This document shows positions 16,312 through 25,272 of a stretch of 64,000 nucleotides of DNA, piece after piece. The translations under genes and the position numbers were made by a program. The stretch covers positions 682,001 through 746,000 of the forward strand of contig NZ_CP041188.1 of NCBI RefSeq assembly GCF_006517235.1. The letters are read 5' to 3'. The notes below the pieces were generated by a model. That model saw nothing but the letters and a program-made list of their open reading frames with translations, was not told where the DNA came from and did not search any database. How positions within the stretch are numbered: position 1 is the stretch's first letter; each line of letters starts with the position of its first letter. This DNA is from Pseudarthrobacter sp. NIBRBAC000502772 (GTDB lineage Bacteria > Actinomycetota > Actinomycetes > Actinomycetales > Micrococcaceae).

Positions 16312-16614
16312 TTAGGTCATTGGCTCAAAATGAATGCCACGGCGACCAGAAGGTCGTGCTGGTGAAGGGATCAGGATTTCGGGGGAGGGTCGCTCCGCCG
16401 CGACGTGTTTGGTGAATCCGAGCGCCTCGGCGATGCTTGCCGAGCTCATTCCTTCGTCGTGGGCCCGAATGACAGCTTCGATGAGGAGCTGGTCAACCGC
16501 CTCGCTGAGGGTCTTGAGGTCACGAAGAGCAGCTTCGGTCGCGGGTAACTGGAGGTTGACCTGGTGCCAACGGAATTCTTGGGCGTGGCGGCTGGCTTTT
16601 CGTTCTGCGCTCAT
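16312..16614 (-). CDS. Small helix-turn-helix protein (100 aa)
   Basis: The ATG at 16614 gives MSAERKASRHAQEF. Residues about 35-75 carry EAVDQLLIEAVIRAHDEGMSSASIAEALGFTKHVA, a helix-turn-helix of the homeodomain-like or sigma-region-4 kind. The rest is a Pro-rich tail. A longer frame exists upstream but starts inside what looks like the promoter. The gene points away from the ParR/ParM pair and towards the repeat-rich region. It may be a plasmid- or element-type repressor, which is inference. Confidence 0.6.
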   Translation of the reverse strand: MSAERKASRHAQEFRWHQVNLQLPATEAALRDLKTLSEAVDQLLIEAVIRAHDEGMSSASIAEALGFTKHVAAERPSPEILIPSPARPSGRRGIHFEPMT

Positions 16615-16862
16615 GTGGACAACATTAGTTGTACGGGCAGATACCAACAAAAAAGAAACCGCTGCGCCGAGGCGCAGGGAATAGTTGTAGTGGTGCGTAA
16701 GTTGCTCCAAAGTTTCCGATAAATTGCGGGCTAAGGTTGGGTTGTTCCTGACCCAGAACTGACCGCAGGCGGGTTTTATGTGGGTTGAGAGCTACGCGAG
16801 CGAGGGGTTCAGCCTGAGTCTCATCATGAACTTTTGTTAATCAGAGAGAGGGGGAGGGGTCC

Positions 16863-17429
16863 ATGGCCAATCTTCAGAGCAAGGTGGCAGCACCCAAGGC
16901 GAAGGCCGCTGCTGTGAAAACGGTAAAAACTTCTGCTGTAACAACTGTGAAGCCGCAGCCGCACCGTTTCCGCGTGAGCGTCCCCGCAGCCGATGAGGCT
17001 GTATTGGTGTGGATGAATTTGCAGGACAACCCATCGCTGTCTGTTCGGATGCTGATCCGTGAGAGCATCGAGCGCCTGGGCTACGTCGATGTCTTCAACC
17101 GACCAGTTGCTCAGCTTCCCATGGGCGGGCGTGCTGTTGGTTCTGAAAAGGAATCAACAGAGACAGAGTGGAATGCAGAAACGGCTGCGGCTCCGGTTGC
17201 GTTGGTTCAGCAGGTGGCAACACCTGCTGCGTCCCCGGACCTGGATCTAAACCAGGAGACAAACACCGAACCCGAGATCCTGAGCATCGCCCTGGCAGCC
17301 TCGACACTGGTTCAGAAGCCTGCACCAAAACAGGACGACATCCACACTTCCTCCTCGACTACTCCCGAACCGGAGCAGCCTTCTGTCGGACAGCTTGAAG
17401 TCAACGACATTTTCTCGATGCTGCGCTAA
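16863..17429 (+). CDS. ParR-like DNA-binding partner of the actin-like partition ATPase
   Basis: A 188-residue protein. The first 35 residues are Lys/Ala-rich. Residues about 40-80 (HRFRVSVPAADEAVLVWMNLQDNPSLSVRMLIRESIERLGYVDVF) have the form of a ribbon-helix-helix adaptor with the SLSVR-LIRE--E--GY-D pattern seen in small proteins encoded next to ParM-type genes. The last 90 residues are acidic and Pro/Thr-rich, probably disordered, ending NDIFSMLR, which may be the filament-binding tail. The ATG has a GGGGGAGGGG site. It precedes the ParM-like gene by 81 bases. Confidence 0.65.
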   Translation: MANLQSKVAAPKAKAAAVKTVKTSAVTTVKPQPHRFRVSVPAADEAVLVWMNLQDNPSLSVRMLIRESIERLGYVDVFNRPVAQLPMGGRAVGSEKESTETEWNAETAAAPVALVQQVATPAASPDLDLNQETNTEPEILSIALAASTLVQKPAPKQDDIHTSSSTTPEPEQPSVGQLEVNDIFSMLR

Positions 17430-17510
17430 CTCCCGTGACAACTCCCAGCACTTTCTCTTGTATGGCAACCGAGTAACCACACCAAACACTTCCACGAAGG
17501 GATCACATTC

Positions 17511-18830
17511 ATGACCATTTCGATCAATCTCACCGGTGGCATCGACGTTGGCAACGGCTACGTCAAGGGCATCATCCGCGGCGCCGGTGCATCACGTACA
17601 ACCGACGTCGACGAGATCGACCTACCAAGCGGCGTGTCAACGATCACGCGCCCGAACTCTCTGCCGACCCCTGACGGTGAAGCTCCAGCGAAGATGGAAG
17701 GCAATTTCTATAATGAGTTGGACGTCAGCTTCGTCTCCCCTCTGGTAAGCAATTATCACCGCAGGCTCTTCGGCCTGCGTGCCCTGAGCGCCCAAGGCGC
17801 CTTTGATGAGTTCGACGTGGTCGGCCGTCGCAGCAAGGCCCAGCAGGAGCTGAGCAAGGTTCTGGTCATGGGCGCTTTCGCCGCCAAGGCCCTGCGTGAC
17901 TACGTGCGTCAGCACGGTGGATTGCCGCCGGCTATCGAAACGTTAAGTGTGGAGGCTCGGGTAGCACTTGCGCTGCCGATCAACGAGTACGTCTCACACC
18001 GCACCAGCTACGTAACCGAGTTCATGAGCGGCACGCATACGGTTACCGTGCATAACTTCGAGACTCCCGTCACCGTGAAGCTTAAATTCGTGGATGTACA
18101 GGTGCTCCCCGAGGGCGCGTCGGCTCAGTATGCGATCACTGCAAAGGGTGAGCCATTGATGGACGCTATGCTCGCCGATGTCCGCCGCCGGGGTCTGTCG
18201 CTGGAGGGCATCACTTCTGGTGACGTGCTTGCAGCCCAGAACACTGTCGGCATTGATATCGGCGAAGGGACAGTCAATTTTCCGGTGTTCACCGCCGGAG
18301 AGTTCAACGCCGACGCCTCGACCACGCACAACCGAGGCTACGGTTCGGTTCTTACTGACGCGCTGAAGGCGATGGAGGACCAGAGCTTCTCGCCTGGCTT
18401 CACTTCCCGCAAGCAGTTGGCCGAGTACTTGCAGGCCGGAGCGTCGCCGTTGAAGCGTAACTTCTACGACAAGGTCGCTCAGTTCGTGGATGAAGAGATG
18501 CGGTTCTTTGCCAAGGAAGTTGCCGAGCGGTTCGGCCGCGTTCTGGCCGTCGTTGGTGCCACCACAGAGGTCGCGTATGTCTTCGGCGGCGGGGCAGGTC
18601 CGGTGAAGGCACATCTGTATCCGGCACTTCTTGCTAAGGCCACGGAGATGAACTCGGTGGATGCGTTCCCGACTCTGTACCTGGATTCCTCCTACTCGCG
18701 TCACCTGAACCGTGAGGGTCTCTACATTGCCGCCGAGTTCGTGGAAAGCCAAGCCGGCGCCGCACCGGCTGCCAATGGTAAGCGCAGCGCTCGTTCAAGC
18801 GAGAAGAAGCTCGTCGAGGCTGCTGTGTAG
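17511..18830 (+). CDS. ParM/StbA-like actin-family ATPase (plasmid segregation type)
   Basis: A 439-residue actin-fold ATPase. The phosphate-1 motif GIDVGNGYVKGI (about residue 10), phosphate-2 motif VGIDIGEGTVNFPVF (about 245) and adenosine motif YVFGGGAGPVKAHLYPALL (about 360) are in order and well spaced for the ParM/Alp group. Such proteins form filaments that push plasmid copies apart, guided by an adaptor bound to a centromere. The adaptor is probably the gene just upstream. pdxS, mscR and nagB make the window chromosomal, so the pair probably came from an integrated plasmid or mobile element. Confidence 0.82.
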   Translation: MTISINLTGGIDVGNGYVKGIIRGAGASRTTDVDEIDLPSGVSTITRPNSLPTPDGEAPAKMEGNFYNELDVSFVSPLVSNYHRRLFGLRALSAQGAFDEFDVVGRRSKAQQELSKVLVMGAFAAKALRDYVRQHGGLPPAIETLSVEARVALALPINEYVSHRTSYVTEFMSGTHTVTVHNFETPVTVKLKFVDVQVLPEGASAQYAITAKGEPLMDAMLADVRRRGLSLEGITSGDVLAAQNTVGIDIGEGTVNFPVFTAGEFNADASTTHNRGYGSVLTDALKAMEDQSFSPGFTSRKQLAEYLQAGASPLKRNFYDKVAQFVDEEMRFFAKEVAERFGRVLAVVGATTEVAYVFGGGAGPVKAHLYPALLAKATEMNSVDAFPTLYLDSSYSRHLNREGLYIAAEFVESQAGAAPAANGKRSARSSEKKLVEAAV

Positions 18831-19185
18831 GTAGCGGGGGTCGGGCGGCCAAGGGCCGGCTGCCGGATGTGCGCCATGTCAGCGGTTCGCGCATCCGGCG
18901 GGCCCTGCCTGGCGGCCCGGACCACCGGCATCAGCCCGGGGATATCGCCCCGGCCGGACCATCCTGGGGTGTGATTTTGGGTCGGGCCTCCTGAAGATGC
19001 TGCTGCAGTTTGACCTCGGCATCGCGGCGCCGCTAGCCCACGGTGCGCAGCTTCCGGGTGATCGGTGTGATCCCAGGCTGCCGAGGTCAAGCCCATACCT
19101 CTGGCGAACTGCAGGCTTTTCTTTGCGGCAGCAATACGGGCCGCGGGGGAAATGCCATGTACTGCGTCCGCTTGTTCGCGGTCCA
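18831..19185. other. Decayed sequence after parM, no intact gene
   Basis: The 355 bases encode no protein with a start and family match. The minus strand carries short blocks in changing frames (for example KLRTVG--RRDAEVKLQQHLQEARPKI near 18990-19060) and adjoins the broken resolvase. It is most likely recombinase or transposon debris. Confidence 0.4.
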
Positions 19186-19341
19186 TCAGGGCATCCAGAC
19201 CAGGGTGTCCCCGGCCCAGCAGGCGGCCGACGCTTCCCTGAGTCCAGGCCGCGCCCGGTTGGCACCGGTGAGGCCCTGGTCCGTGAGCGTCTTCTCCGGC
19301 GTCACCCCAAGAGCAACCAGCGCATTGCCAATCCGCAGAAG
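19186..19341 (-). pseudogene. N-terminal fragment of a serine resolvase
   Basis: The minus strand from 19341 reads LLRIGNALVALGVTPEKTL, TDQGLTGANRARPGLREASA, ACWAGDTLVWMP and a stop at 19186. This is residues of about 20-70 of a Tn3-type serine recombinase (usual form D-GLTG-NR-RPGL-EAL-AC--GDTLV--KLDRLAR). The start with the catalytic serine (YARVS) and everything after GDTLV are missing or out of frame. A C-terminal piece of a similar protein lies at 26994 on the other strand. Confidence 0.75.
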
Positions 19342-19580
19342 TTGCGGAGCTGGCAGGAGCCAGATTTGCCTTCATGTACCTGCTCCGCTTCTGTCTGAGT
19401 GATCCGTCACGGCTTAGGATCACCCTAACGGGCGACCCTTCACTGCTACTGGGCCGCACACCGGTCGATGAACTGTTCAGATGCATCGCGACACCCGCAC
19501 AGGGTTGCAGTTGCGGACGCATGCCCCTGACCACGGTCCGCAGGATGTTCAGAAAGCGTTCCGAGGGCTATTCTCGGCAC

Positions 19581-19985
19581 ATGAACCAACACTTGGTTTC
19601 GGCCGAGGCCGAGGGATACACATTTACGTTCGGCATTAGCCGATCGTCGCTTCGGATAGCTGGGCTGTGTGCGGTTGTTGCTGGGGCAATCCTTGCTGTC
19701 TTGATAAACGCAACGGAGCCGTTCCGCATCCCTTTGGGAATTGCGCTGGGCGTCCTCGCGATCACCCCGCTAATCGCATATGCCGTCAACAGCTCATCAC
19801 GGGCGCATGAGCTGAAGCCGGCGCCGACTAAACGCACCAGGGAGCGACAAGTGATGGCCGGCAAGATAATGGGCAAGAAGTCTCTGGCGGCGGACCTTGC
19901 CCTTCTTGCTGAACTCCATGGAAGTGGCGCTCTTTCTGACGAGGAATTTAGCGCCGCCAAGCGCCGCATCCTTGGCAGCAGATAA
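19581..19985 (+). CDS. Two-helix membrane protein with C-terminal SHOCT domain
   Basis: The ATG at 19581 gives a 134-residue protein. Two membrane segments (about residues 25-45, LRIAGLCAVVAGAILAVLI, and 52-70, IPLGIALGVLAITPLIAYAV) are followed by a basic linker and a short C-terminal SHOCT domain (ADLALLAELHGSGALSDEEFSAAKRRILG). SHOCT domains are common at the ends of small membrane proteins and are thought to mediate oligomerisation. It sits in the accessory block; neighbours give no clue to function. Confidence 0.72.
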   Translation: MNQHLVSAEAEGYTFTFGISRSSLRIAGLCAVVAGAILAVLINATEPFRIPLGIALGVLAITPLIAYAVNSSSRAHELKPAPTKRTRERQVMAGKIMGKKSLAADLALLAELHGSGALSDEEFSAAKRRILGSR

Positions 19986-20054
19986 CCCAGAAGTGCGCGC
20001 TCTCGATTGAGCCATAAGTGTTGCTCAATGCTGCCAGTTCGGGGAGGGGCAAAT

Positions 20055-20381
20055 ATGACGAATCGTCGGTGGGTCCTTGGTATAAGTCTTCTTACACTTG
20101 CTTTGGGAAGCTGCGCACAGATCCCCAATGATGTGAACATCGCCACCGGCACCTCCGACCGCTGGCTAGTTGGCGTTTCCGGCCCGAGAAGCGGCGGCAT
20201 CGACGGATGCCTAGAAGACCCGGTCATCGAGGAAGCAATTGAAAGCGCAAATCTGCCTTCCACGCACCTAGGCATCAAACTTCGAGAAGCGGCGAAAGAA
20301 GAAGACGCCAAACGGATTGCAGACTGTCTTAGGCGGGGCTTGAAAAGTGGAGATGTATCTATCGTTAGCCCAAGGACCTGA
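20055..20381 (+). CDS. Small putative lipoprotein (108 aa)
   Basis: The ATG at 20055, behind GGGGAGGGGC, gives MTNRRWVLGISLLTLALGSCAQ, a lipoprotein signal with lipobox LGSC, so the mature protein is membrane-anchored outside the cell. The rest is a short alpha-helical domain (CLEDPVIEEAIESANLP and LREAAKEEDAKRIADCLRRGLKSGDVSI) with two Cys that could form a disulphide. I know no family for it. Confidence 0.65.
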   Translation: MTNRRWVLGISLLTLALGSCAQIPNDVNIATGTSDRWLVGVSGPRSGGIDGCLEDPVIEEAIESANLPSTHLGIKLREAAKEEDAKRIADCLRRGLKSGDVSIVSPRT

Positions 20382-20506
20382 ACCAGCGCTCCAATTTCTT
20401 AGCCTCAGTCCCGCAGAGGGTTCGTGCTATGGGACAGTCTTTCCTGCAGCCCTGAGCTGTTTTCCCTTCGGCGTACTATTGCCTCAACACTGGCCATTGG
20501 GGGCAT

Positions 20507-21058
20507 ATGGAGATCCGGATTTTCACAGCTGCCGCGTTTGCGGTGGCCGGCATAGGCATTGCGTTGTCCTCGTGCGCAGTCCAATCCGTTCCAGAAGGCA
20601 CGACGAGCCTTTCTGCGGCCCCCTCTGCACGTGACTCGATTCCGGTGACGTCGCCTGCCACTGAGCTACCGCTTGCCTGTTCACTACCAAAGGAATTCCT
20701 GGAGACCTGCGGCTCCTACCGCAGCGTCAGTGGATCCGGAATTATGGAGTGGACCGCGGAGCGGCCCGTCACCTTGCGGCTCGACCAGACGCCGGGGTCA
20801 GTGCTGGTTTCACTAACGACGCCGTGCAACCCCATCTCGGCTCCCGCAGCAATAAGCTCCGAGACCCTAACCATAAATCCCTCAGGTATGACGGCCGGGG
20901 CCAAGGGTTGTAATAGTCCCGAAAAGGGCATGGAAACCGCTGCGGTCAGCTTCTTGCAATCTCAAGTGAACTACACATCTCAGGGCTCACTCCTGCTTCT
21001 AGAGAACGTGACTGGTTCCATCGAACTTCAGCTTGAACCTGCCGCACCAGCCAGCTAA
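20507..21058 (+). CDS. Putative lipoprotein with META-like domain
   Basis: A 183-residue protein with a lipoprotein signal ending IALSSC (about residue 23), a Ser/Thr-rich linker, and a C-terminal domain with NPISAPAAISSETLTINPSGMTAGAKGCNSP, then AAVSFLQSQVNYTSQGSLLLLEN. That pattern resembles META/HslJ-like domains, which occur in stress-related surface lipoproteins. It follows another lipoprotein gene by 125 bases on the same strand. Family assignment is by pattern only. Confidence 0.6.
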   Translation: MEIRIFTAAAFAVAGIGIALSSCAVQSVPEGTTSLSAAPSARDSIPVTSPATELPLACSLPKEFLETCGSYRSVSGSGIMEWTAERPVTLRLDQTPGSVLVSLTTPCNPISAPAAISSETLTINPSGMTAGAKGCNSPEKGMETAAVSFLQSQVNYTSQGSLLLLENVTGSIELQLEPAAPAS

Positions 21059-21205
21059 ATGGTCCGGGGTAGAAGGCCTCGTGGTGCAAGTAGGCGACGA
21101 TCACGGACTTTCGTCCCGTTTAGGGTTCGCCTTGCAGGCGTGCGTCAGAGCGATATTGCCTAGGGTTCGCATGGCGATCTTGTCGCGAACGGGACGGCGG
21201 TGCGG

Positions 21206-21520
21206 CTAAACGTCGGCGCCGATGGCCTTGCCGAGCTTGGCTATGGTCTGCTCGTTACGTCGGTAGTGGGAGAACTGGCCGATGCGAGTACAGATCACAA
21301 GATCCGCGCGTTGCAACGTCGCCATGAACTGTGAGGCGGTGGACTGAGACACCTTTGCACGCGCCTGAATGTGTTTCAAACACACTCCGACCTCGTCCGC
21401 CGGCCGATCCTGCGGCGGAAATGAGTTGCCGTCCTTGAGCCAGCTCAGAATTGCCAGGCGGGTTGGGTGGCCGAGCGCTTTGAATGCGCTCACCAGTTGA
21501 TCGTCACTGAGTTCTGCCAT
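21206..21520 (-). CDS. ArsR-type winged-helix repressor
   Basis: The ATG at 21520 gives 104 residues with the ArsR layout: VSAFKALGHPTRLAILSWLKDG, then ARAKVSQSTASQFMATLQRADLVICTRIGQFSHYRRNEQTI, a winged helix with its recognition helix around VSQSTASQFM. No metal-site CxC pair is obvious; a single Cys lies in GVCLKHI. It is divergent from a reductase gene, and the 22-base dyad at 21537-21558 lies between them. It most likely represses both itself and the reductase. An earlier start would place the N-terminus inside the operator, which supports 21520. Confidence 0.82.
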   Translation of the reverse strand: MAELSDDQLVSAFKALGHPTRLAILSWLKDGNSFPPQDRPADEVGVCLKHIQARAKVSQSTASQFMATLQRADLVICTRIGQFSHYRRNEQTIAKLGKAIGADV

Positions 21521-21536
21521 GCCTCCAGAGTAGCCC

Positions 21537-21558
21537 GACATCGCAATATCGCGATGTC
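21537..21558. promoter_or_regulatory. Palindromic operator for the ArsR-type repressor
   Basis: GACATCGC (21537-21544) and GCGATGTC (21551-21558) form a perfect 8-bp dyad with 6 bases between, in the 96-base gap between the divergent regulator and reductase genes. Length and symmetry fit an ArsR dimer site. Confidence 0.7.
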
Positions 21559-21616
21559 ACGATGCTGTGCTACAAATTAGATCGGTAAATCACGTTTTTA
21601 CGATGAAGGAGGAAGC

Positions 21617-22669
21617 ATGGCACCGAGAACTGCATTAGTCGTCGGAGCACGGGGTGTGATCGGCGGAAACTTGATCGAGCACCTCGACCGCGTGGGAGGC
21701 TGGACGATCATCGGACTTTCTCGGCGGGGAGGGGCCAATCAGGGCTCGGTTCGGCATATCGCCGTTGACCTTCTGGACAAAGACGACACCGCTTTGAAAC
21801 TCAACAGCCTGACTGGGGTCACTCATGTCTTCTATGCCGCGTATCAGGATCGCGCCAGCTGGGCGGAACTGGTGCCGCCGAACTTGGCGATGCTCACGAA
21901 TGTCGTCGACGCGATCGAACCCGTGGCGCCGAACCTGGAGCACATCAGTTTGATGCAGGGGTACAAGGTCTATGGCGCTCATCTGGGGCCCTTCCCGACG
22001 CCGGCCCGTGAGGACGATCCGCCGCATATGCCGCCGGAGTTCAACGTCGACCAGCAACAGTTCCTCGAGCGCCGGCAGGCTGACGCCGCTTGGTCGTGGT
22101 CCGCACTGCGACCCTCGGTTGTGGCCGGCATTGGGCTCGGCAACCCCATGAACCTCGCCATGGTGATTGCGGTGTACGCCTCTATCAGCAAAGAGCTCGG
22201 CGTCCCGTTCCGGTTCCCCGGCAAGCCCGGGGCCTACACAAGCCTGATCGAGATGACGGACTCAGGGCTGCTGGCGGAAGCTACCGCCTGGGTTGCAACA
22301 AACCCCGGCAGCAGGAACCAAGCCTTCAACATCACAAACGGTGACATGTTCCGCTGGTCCTCGATGTGGCCGAAAATTGCCGCGTTCTTCGACCTCGATG
22401 TAGCGCCACCTTTGCCGATGAGCCTTAGCGACGTGATGGCAGACAAATCTGAACTCTGGGATGCAATGGTTGCGAAGCACGCTCTGGCCAAGACCCCCTA
22501 CTCTGATGTGTCCTCCTGGCAGTTTGGCGACTTCGTCTTTGCGTGGGACTACGACGTCATCGCCGACACGTCAAAGTCGAGGCGTGCCGGCTTCCACACA
22601 TATGTTGACAGCGAAGCGATGTTCTTGAGAATCTTCCAGAGTCTCCGAGACCAGCGACTGATTCCCTAA
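21617..22669 (+). CDS. NAD(P)-dependent short-chain reductase of the PRISE (progesterone 5-beta-reductase/iridoid synthase-like) type
   Basis: A 350-residue Rossmann protein. The N-terminus has TALVVGARGVIGGNLIEHL (dinucleotide motif) and IIGLSRRGG, where Arg/Ser suit NADPH. Further on, the motifs HVFYAAYQDRASW and HISLMQGYKVYGAHLG carry the Tyr-Lys of the atypical PRISE active site, and WSALRPSVVAGIGLGNPMN follows. PRISE enzymes reduce enones (1,4-reduction). It is controlled, presumably, by the divergent ArsR-type repressor. GAAGGAGG precedes the ATG. The natural substrate is unknown; an enone or aldehyde stress compound would fit. Confidence 0.82.
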   Translation: MAPRTALVVGARGVIGGNLIEHLDRVGGWTIIGLSRRGGANQGSVRHIAVDLLDKDDTALKLNSLTGVTHVFYAAYQDRASWAELVPPNLAMLTNVVDAIEPVAPNLEHISLMQGYKVYGAHLGPFPTPAREDDPPHMPPEFNVDQQQFLERRQADAAWSWSALRPSVVAGIGLGNPMNLAMVIAVYASISKELGVPFRFPGKPGAYTSLIEMTDSGLLAEATAWVATNPGSRNQAFNITNGDMFRWSSMWPKIAAFFDLDVAPPLPMSLSDVMADKSELWDAMVAKHALAKTPYSDVSSWQFGDFVFAWDYDVIADTSKSRRAGFHTYVDSEAMFLRIFQSLRDQRLIP

Positions 22670-22753
22670 GCAAGCGGCAGGGGCCTCGCATTCAAAGGGC
22701 CTGCCCGGACGATGTTACAAACTTACGCGGCCGCTACTCGGGCTGCGGCTGCG

Positions 22754-23297
22754 TCAGTCGTTCCCGCTGAGGGATCCGCTCTTTAGTGTCAGTTCGATTT
22801 TTGTGGAGGCCGTGGCCACTTCTGGTGGCCGCGTAGCCCGTGATTTGCCCATAGAAACGGAATCAACCGGGGAGCACCCCTTCGGACCCGAGTGCGGCGA
22901 GCTTTTCAGGTTCAAGCCCGTGCAAGTGGCTTTTAGCTGAAGCAGCGAGCTCATGGGGGCTTGGCTTTGGGCCAAATCTAGCGAGGAGGCTGGCGGTCTT
23001 TCTAATGGACAGTGCGCTGTCTCGAGGCGGTTTGGATAGACCTCAAGGATGAGGTTGCAGAGGGTGCGACCTTCGTCGGAGCCGTGGCCGACGATGTTGG
23101 CTGTGATTTCGATGACGGCGGTTTCGAACATGGCCCGGTCCAGCTCGGAAACTCTCCGGCGATTCGCCCGACATTTCGGCCAGCAGGTCGTGGACCATGC
23201 CCAGACATTCCGGGTAGGCGCAGGCGTGGAGCTCATGGATCTGGAGGCGTGCACCGCTCATCGAAAGCTGGCCGGATGGTTCAGAGTTGAATTCCAT
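22754..23297 (-). pseudogene. Frameshifted RsbW-like anti-sigma / histidine-kinase-fold ATPase
   Basis: From the ATG at 23297 one frame reads LQIHELHACAYPECLGMVHDLLAEMSGESPE, and the next frame continues VSELDRAMFETAVIEITANIVGHGSDEGRTLCNLILEVYPNRLE. Joined, they give the first two-thirds of an RsbW-type protein, with the N-box ETAVIEITANIVGH. The shift lies near 23145-23166. The C-terminal part (to 22754) no longer matches the G-box region. The start overlaps the last 17 bases of the GT2 gene, so it was once translationally coupled to it. Either a real loss or one sequence error plus divergence. Confidence 0.65.
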
Positions 23298-25233
23298 CTT
23301 TCTTAACTTCTTCCGTGGGAGTGTATCCCTTGTAGAGAGCGGCTCGGATGATCACGCTGAGGATCAGCAGATCGAACACGACCCAGGCAATGTTGACCAG
23401 CGTTCCCGCGGGTGCGCCCAGGCCCGTGAACATCCGGATGAGTCCGGTGATGGCTGCGATGATCAGGGCCGTTATGGCCACGAGCTGAGGGCGGATCAGG
23501 GACCAGGGCGGGCCGTCGCCCTGGCGGGTTTTGGGGGTCACCGCGAATCCGAGGTCACGGCCGAACAGGACGTTCCCTGCCGCCGTCGTGCATGCTTTGA
23601 TCCAGATGGGGAAGAGCGCCACACTGTATTGCTGGCCGCGCCAGGTTTTCCTGCCGCGGGCGGCAACGAAGAACAGCAGCTGGTTCACCACCAGGAACGG
23701 GATGAGCCTGGCGAAGAAGTCGATGCTGAATGCATCCACCGGCATGGTTCCAAAGCACAGGAAGATGATGGGCGCGGCGATGTAGATGACCGCGGCAAAG
23801 CCGGAGAGGTAGCTCCACATCGTGGAGAAGTACATTAGGCGCTGGCCCCAGGTGAGTCCGCTCTGGAGGAGGGGATTTTCGCGGAGGAACACCTGCATGG
23901 TTCCTTGGGCCCAGCGCAGCCGCTGGGTCAGCATGGTCCGGAGGTCTTCGGGTGCCAGGCCCTTGGCCAGGATCTCGTGGTGGTAGACGCTCTCCCAGCC
24001 CTGGGCGTGGAGCCGCATGCAGGTGGCCATGTCCTCGGTCACGGAGTTCGTGGCCATGGGCATGACAGGGAGGGCCTCGTCGGAGCGGTCCACGTCCAGG
24101 GCCTGGACCATTTTGCGGACCGATCTGATGGCGCCGATGGGTGACCAGTCGCGGCGGGCCAGGCGGTCGATGGCGGCGTCGTCGATGTAGACGCCGGTCC
24201 TGCCGTCTCCGGAGAGGCGGGCGATTTCGTCCAGGTCTGCCTGAATGGATGCGACGTCGATCGTGACGATGCTCCTGGCTGCGGCGTCGACCTTGCGCTG
24301 GAAGTCGTAGGTGATGGATGCGACGGGTTTGTTCTGGTGCAGTTCCTTTCGTGCGGCCCGGGCAGCGAGGCCGACGTCGTCCAGCGCACGGGTCAGGTGC
24401 TCACCTGTCGCGCCGTGTTTGGCGCGTGCCTTGGCGATGACCTTGTCGGCGGCCTTCAGCGTCTGCTGGACGCTGTGCCGTACGCCTTCGACATAGCCGG
24501 TGATCCCGATCTGCATGAGGGCTTCGCGCCGGATCATGGCGTTGGAGCCGCAGAAGAACGCGGCGTTCCAGCCGTCCTTGCCTTGCTGGATGGGGCCATA
24601 GAACAAGGGTGCCTGGCTTCCCAGGATGTCGTCGTCGGTGACGTTGTGGAACCATTGCGGGGTCTGCACCAGTGCAACTTTTTCGTTGGTGAAGTGGCCC
24701 AGCATGCTGTCCACGATTCCGGGTTCGGGGATCTGGTCGGCATCGAGAATGAGGAGGAATTCGCCCTGTGTTGCGGCCAGGGCGTTGTTGAGGTTTCCGG
24801 CCTTCGCGTGCCGGCGGTGGTTTTCCCAGTCGGGGGAGCGAATGATGTAGCCGATGCCGGCATCCTCGGCCGCCCGTTTCATGGCGGGCCGTGCGCCGTC
24901 GTCCAGGATCCAGGTCTTGTGCGGGTAGCTGATGCGGCTGGCCGCGACGGCGGTGGTCATGACCAGGCCGGTGGGCTCGTTGTAGGTAGTGATGAAGACG
25001 TCCACAGTGAGGCCCTCCGGTGGGGCAGGAGGGGTGTCGCGGACGCGCAGCTTCCACATGGTGAGCCCGAACAGGACGGCATCGATGAGGCTGTAGGTTT
25101 CGACCATGACCAGCGGCACGCTGATCCAGGCTGCGGACCAGTTTACGGAGAACAGCCAACGCCAGGCCATGTAGTTCACGCCCAGGATTATGGTCACCGT
25201 GGTGAGGATCCGGACGACGAGTTGGTGGTTCAA
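23281..25233 (-). CDS. Membrane glycosyltransferase family 2 (cellulose/hyaluronan-synthase-like)
   Basis: A 650-residue processive GT2 enzyme. Two membrane helices (about residues 5-60) come first, then the catalytic core with VDVFITTYNEP, LILDADQIPEPG (DxD), TEDMATCMRLHAQGW (TED) and QRLRWAQGT (QxxRW), then four or more helices at the C-terminus. Between DxD and TED lies an insertion of about 130 residues (near 255-385), rich in Ala and charged residues, absent from compact synthases. No PilZ domain is seen. TTG start at 25233 with AAGG upstream. It lies 82 bases after the GH26 gene. Probable role: making an exported polysaccharide. Confidence 0.88.
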   Translation of the reverse strand: MNHQLVVRILTTVTIILGVNYMAWRWLFSVNWSAAWISVPLVMVETYSLIDAVLFGLTMWKLRVRDTPPAPPEGLTVDVFITTYNEPTGLVMTTAVAASRISYPHKTWILDDGARPAMKRAAEDAGIGYIIRSPDWENHRRHAKAGNLNNALAATQGEFLLILDADQIPEPGIVDSMLGHFTNEKVALVQTPQWFHNVTDDDILGSQAPLFYGPIQQGKDGWNAAFFCGSNAMIRREALMQIGITGYVEGVRHSVQQTLKAADKVIAKARAKHGATGEHLTRALDDVGLAARAARKELHQNKPVASITYDFQRKVDAAARSIVTIDVASIQADLDEIARLSGDGRTGVYIDDAAIDRLARRDWSPIGAIRSVRKMVQALDVDRSDEALPVMPMATNSVTEDMATCMRLHAQGWESVYHHEILAKGLAPEDLRTMLTQRLRWAQGTMQVFLRENPLLQSGLTWGQRLMYFSTMWSYLSGFAAVIYIAAPIIFLCFGTMPVDAFSIDFFARLIPFLVVNQLLFFVAARGRKTWRGQQYSVALFPIWIKACTTAAGNVLFGRDLGFAVTPKTRQGDGPPWSLIRPQLVAITALIIAAITGLIRMFTGLGAPAGTLVNIAWVVFDLLILSVIIRAALYKGYTPTEEVKKDGIQL

Positions 25234-25272
25234 GGAGCGGCCTTTCCAGCCTCGGTTCCGGGTTGCCGCTGC

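Noticed and set aside
18722-19534. Minus-strand frame of 270 codons opposite the parM end and the resolvase fragment
   Set aside because: It crosses several decayed pieces in different frames and has no coherent domain; only the resolvase fragment in another frame is credible.
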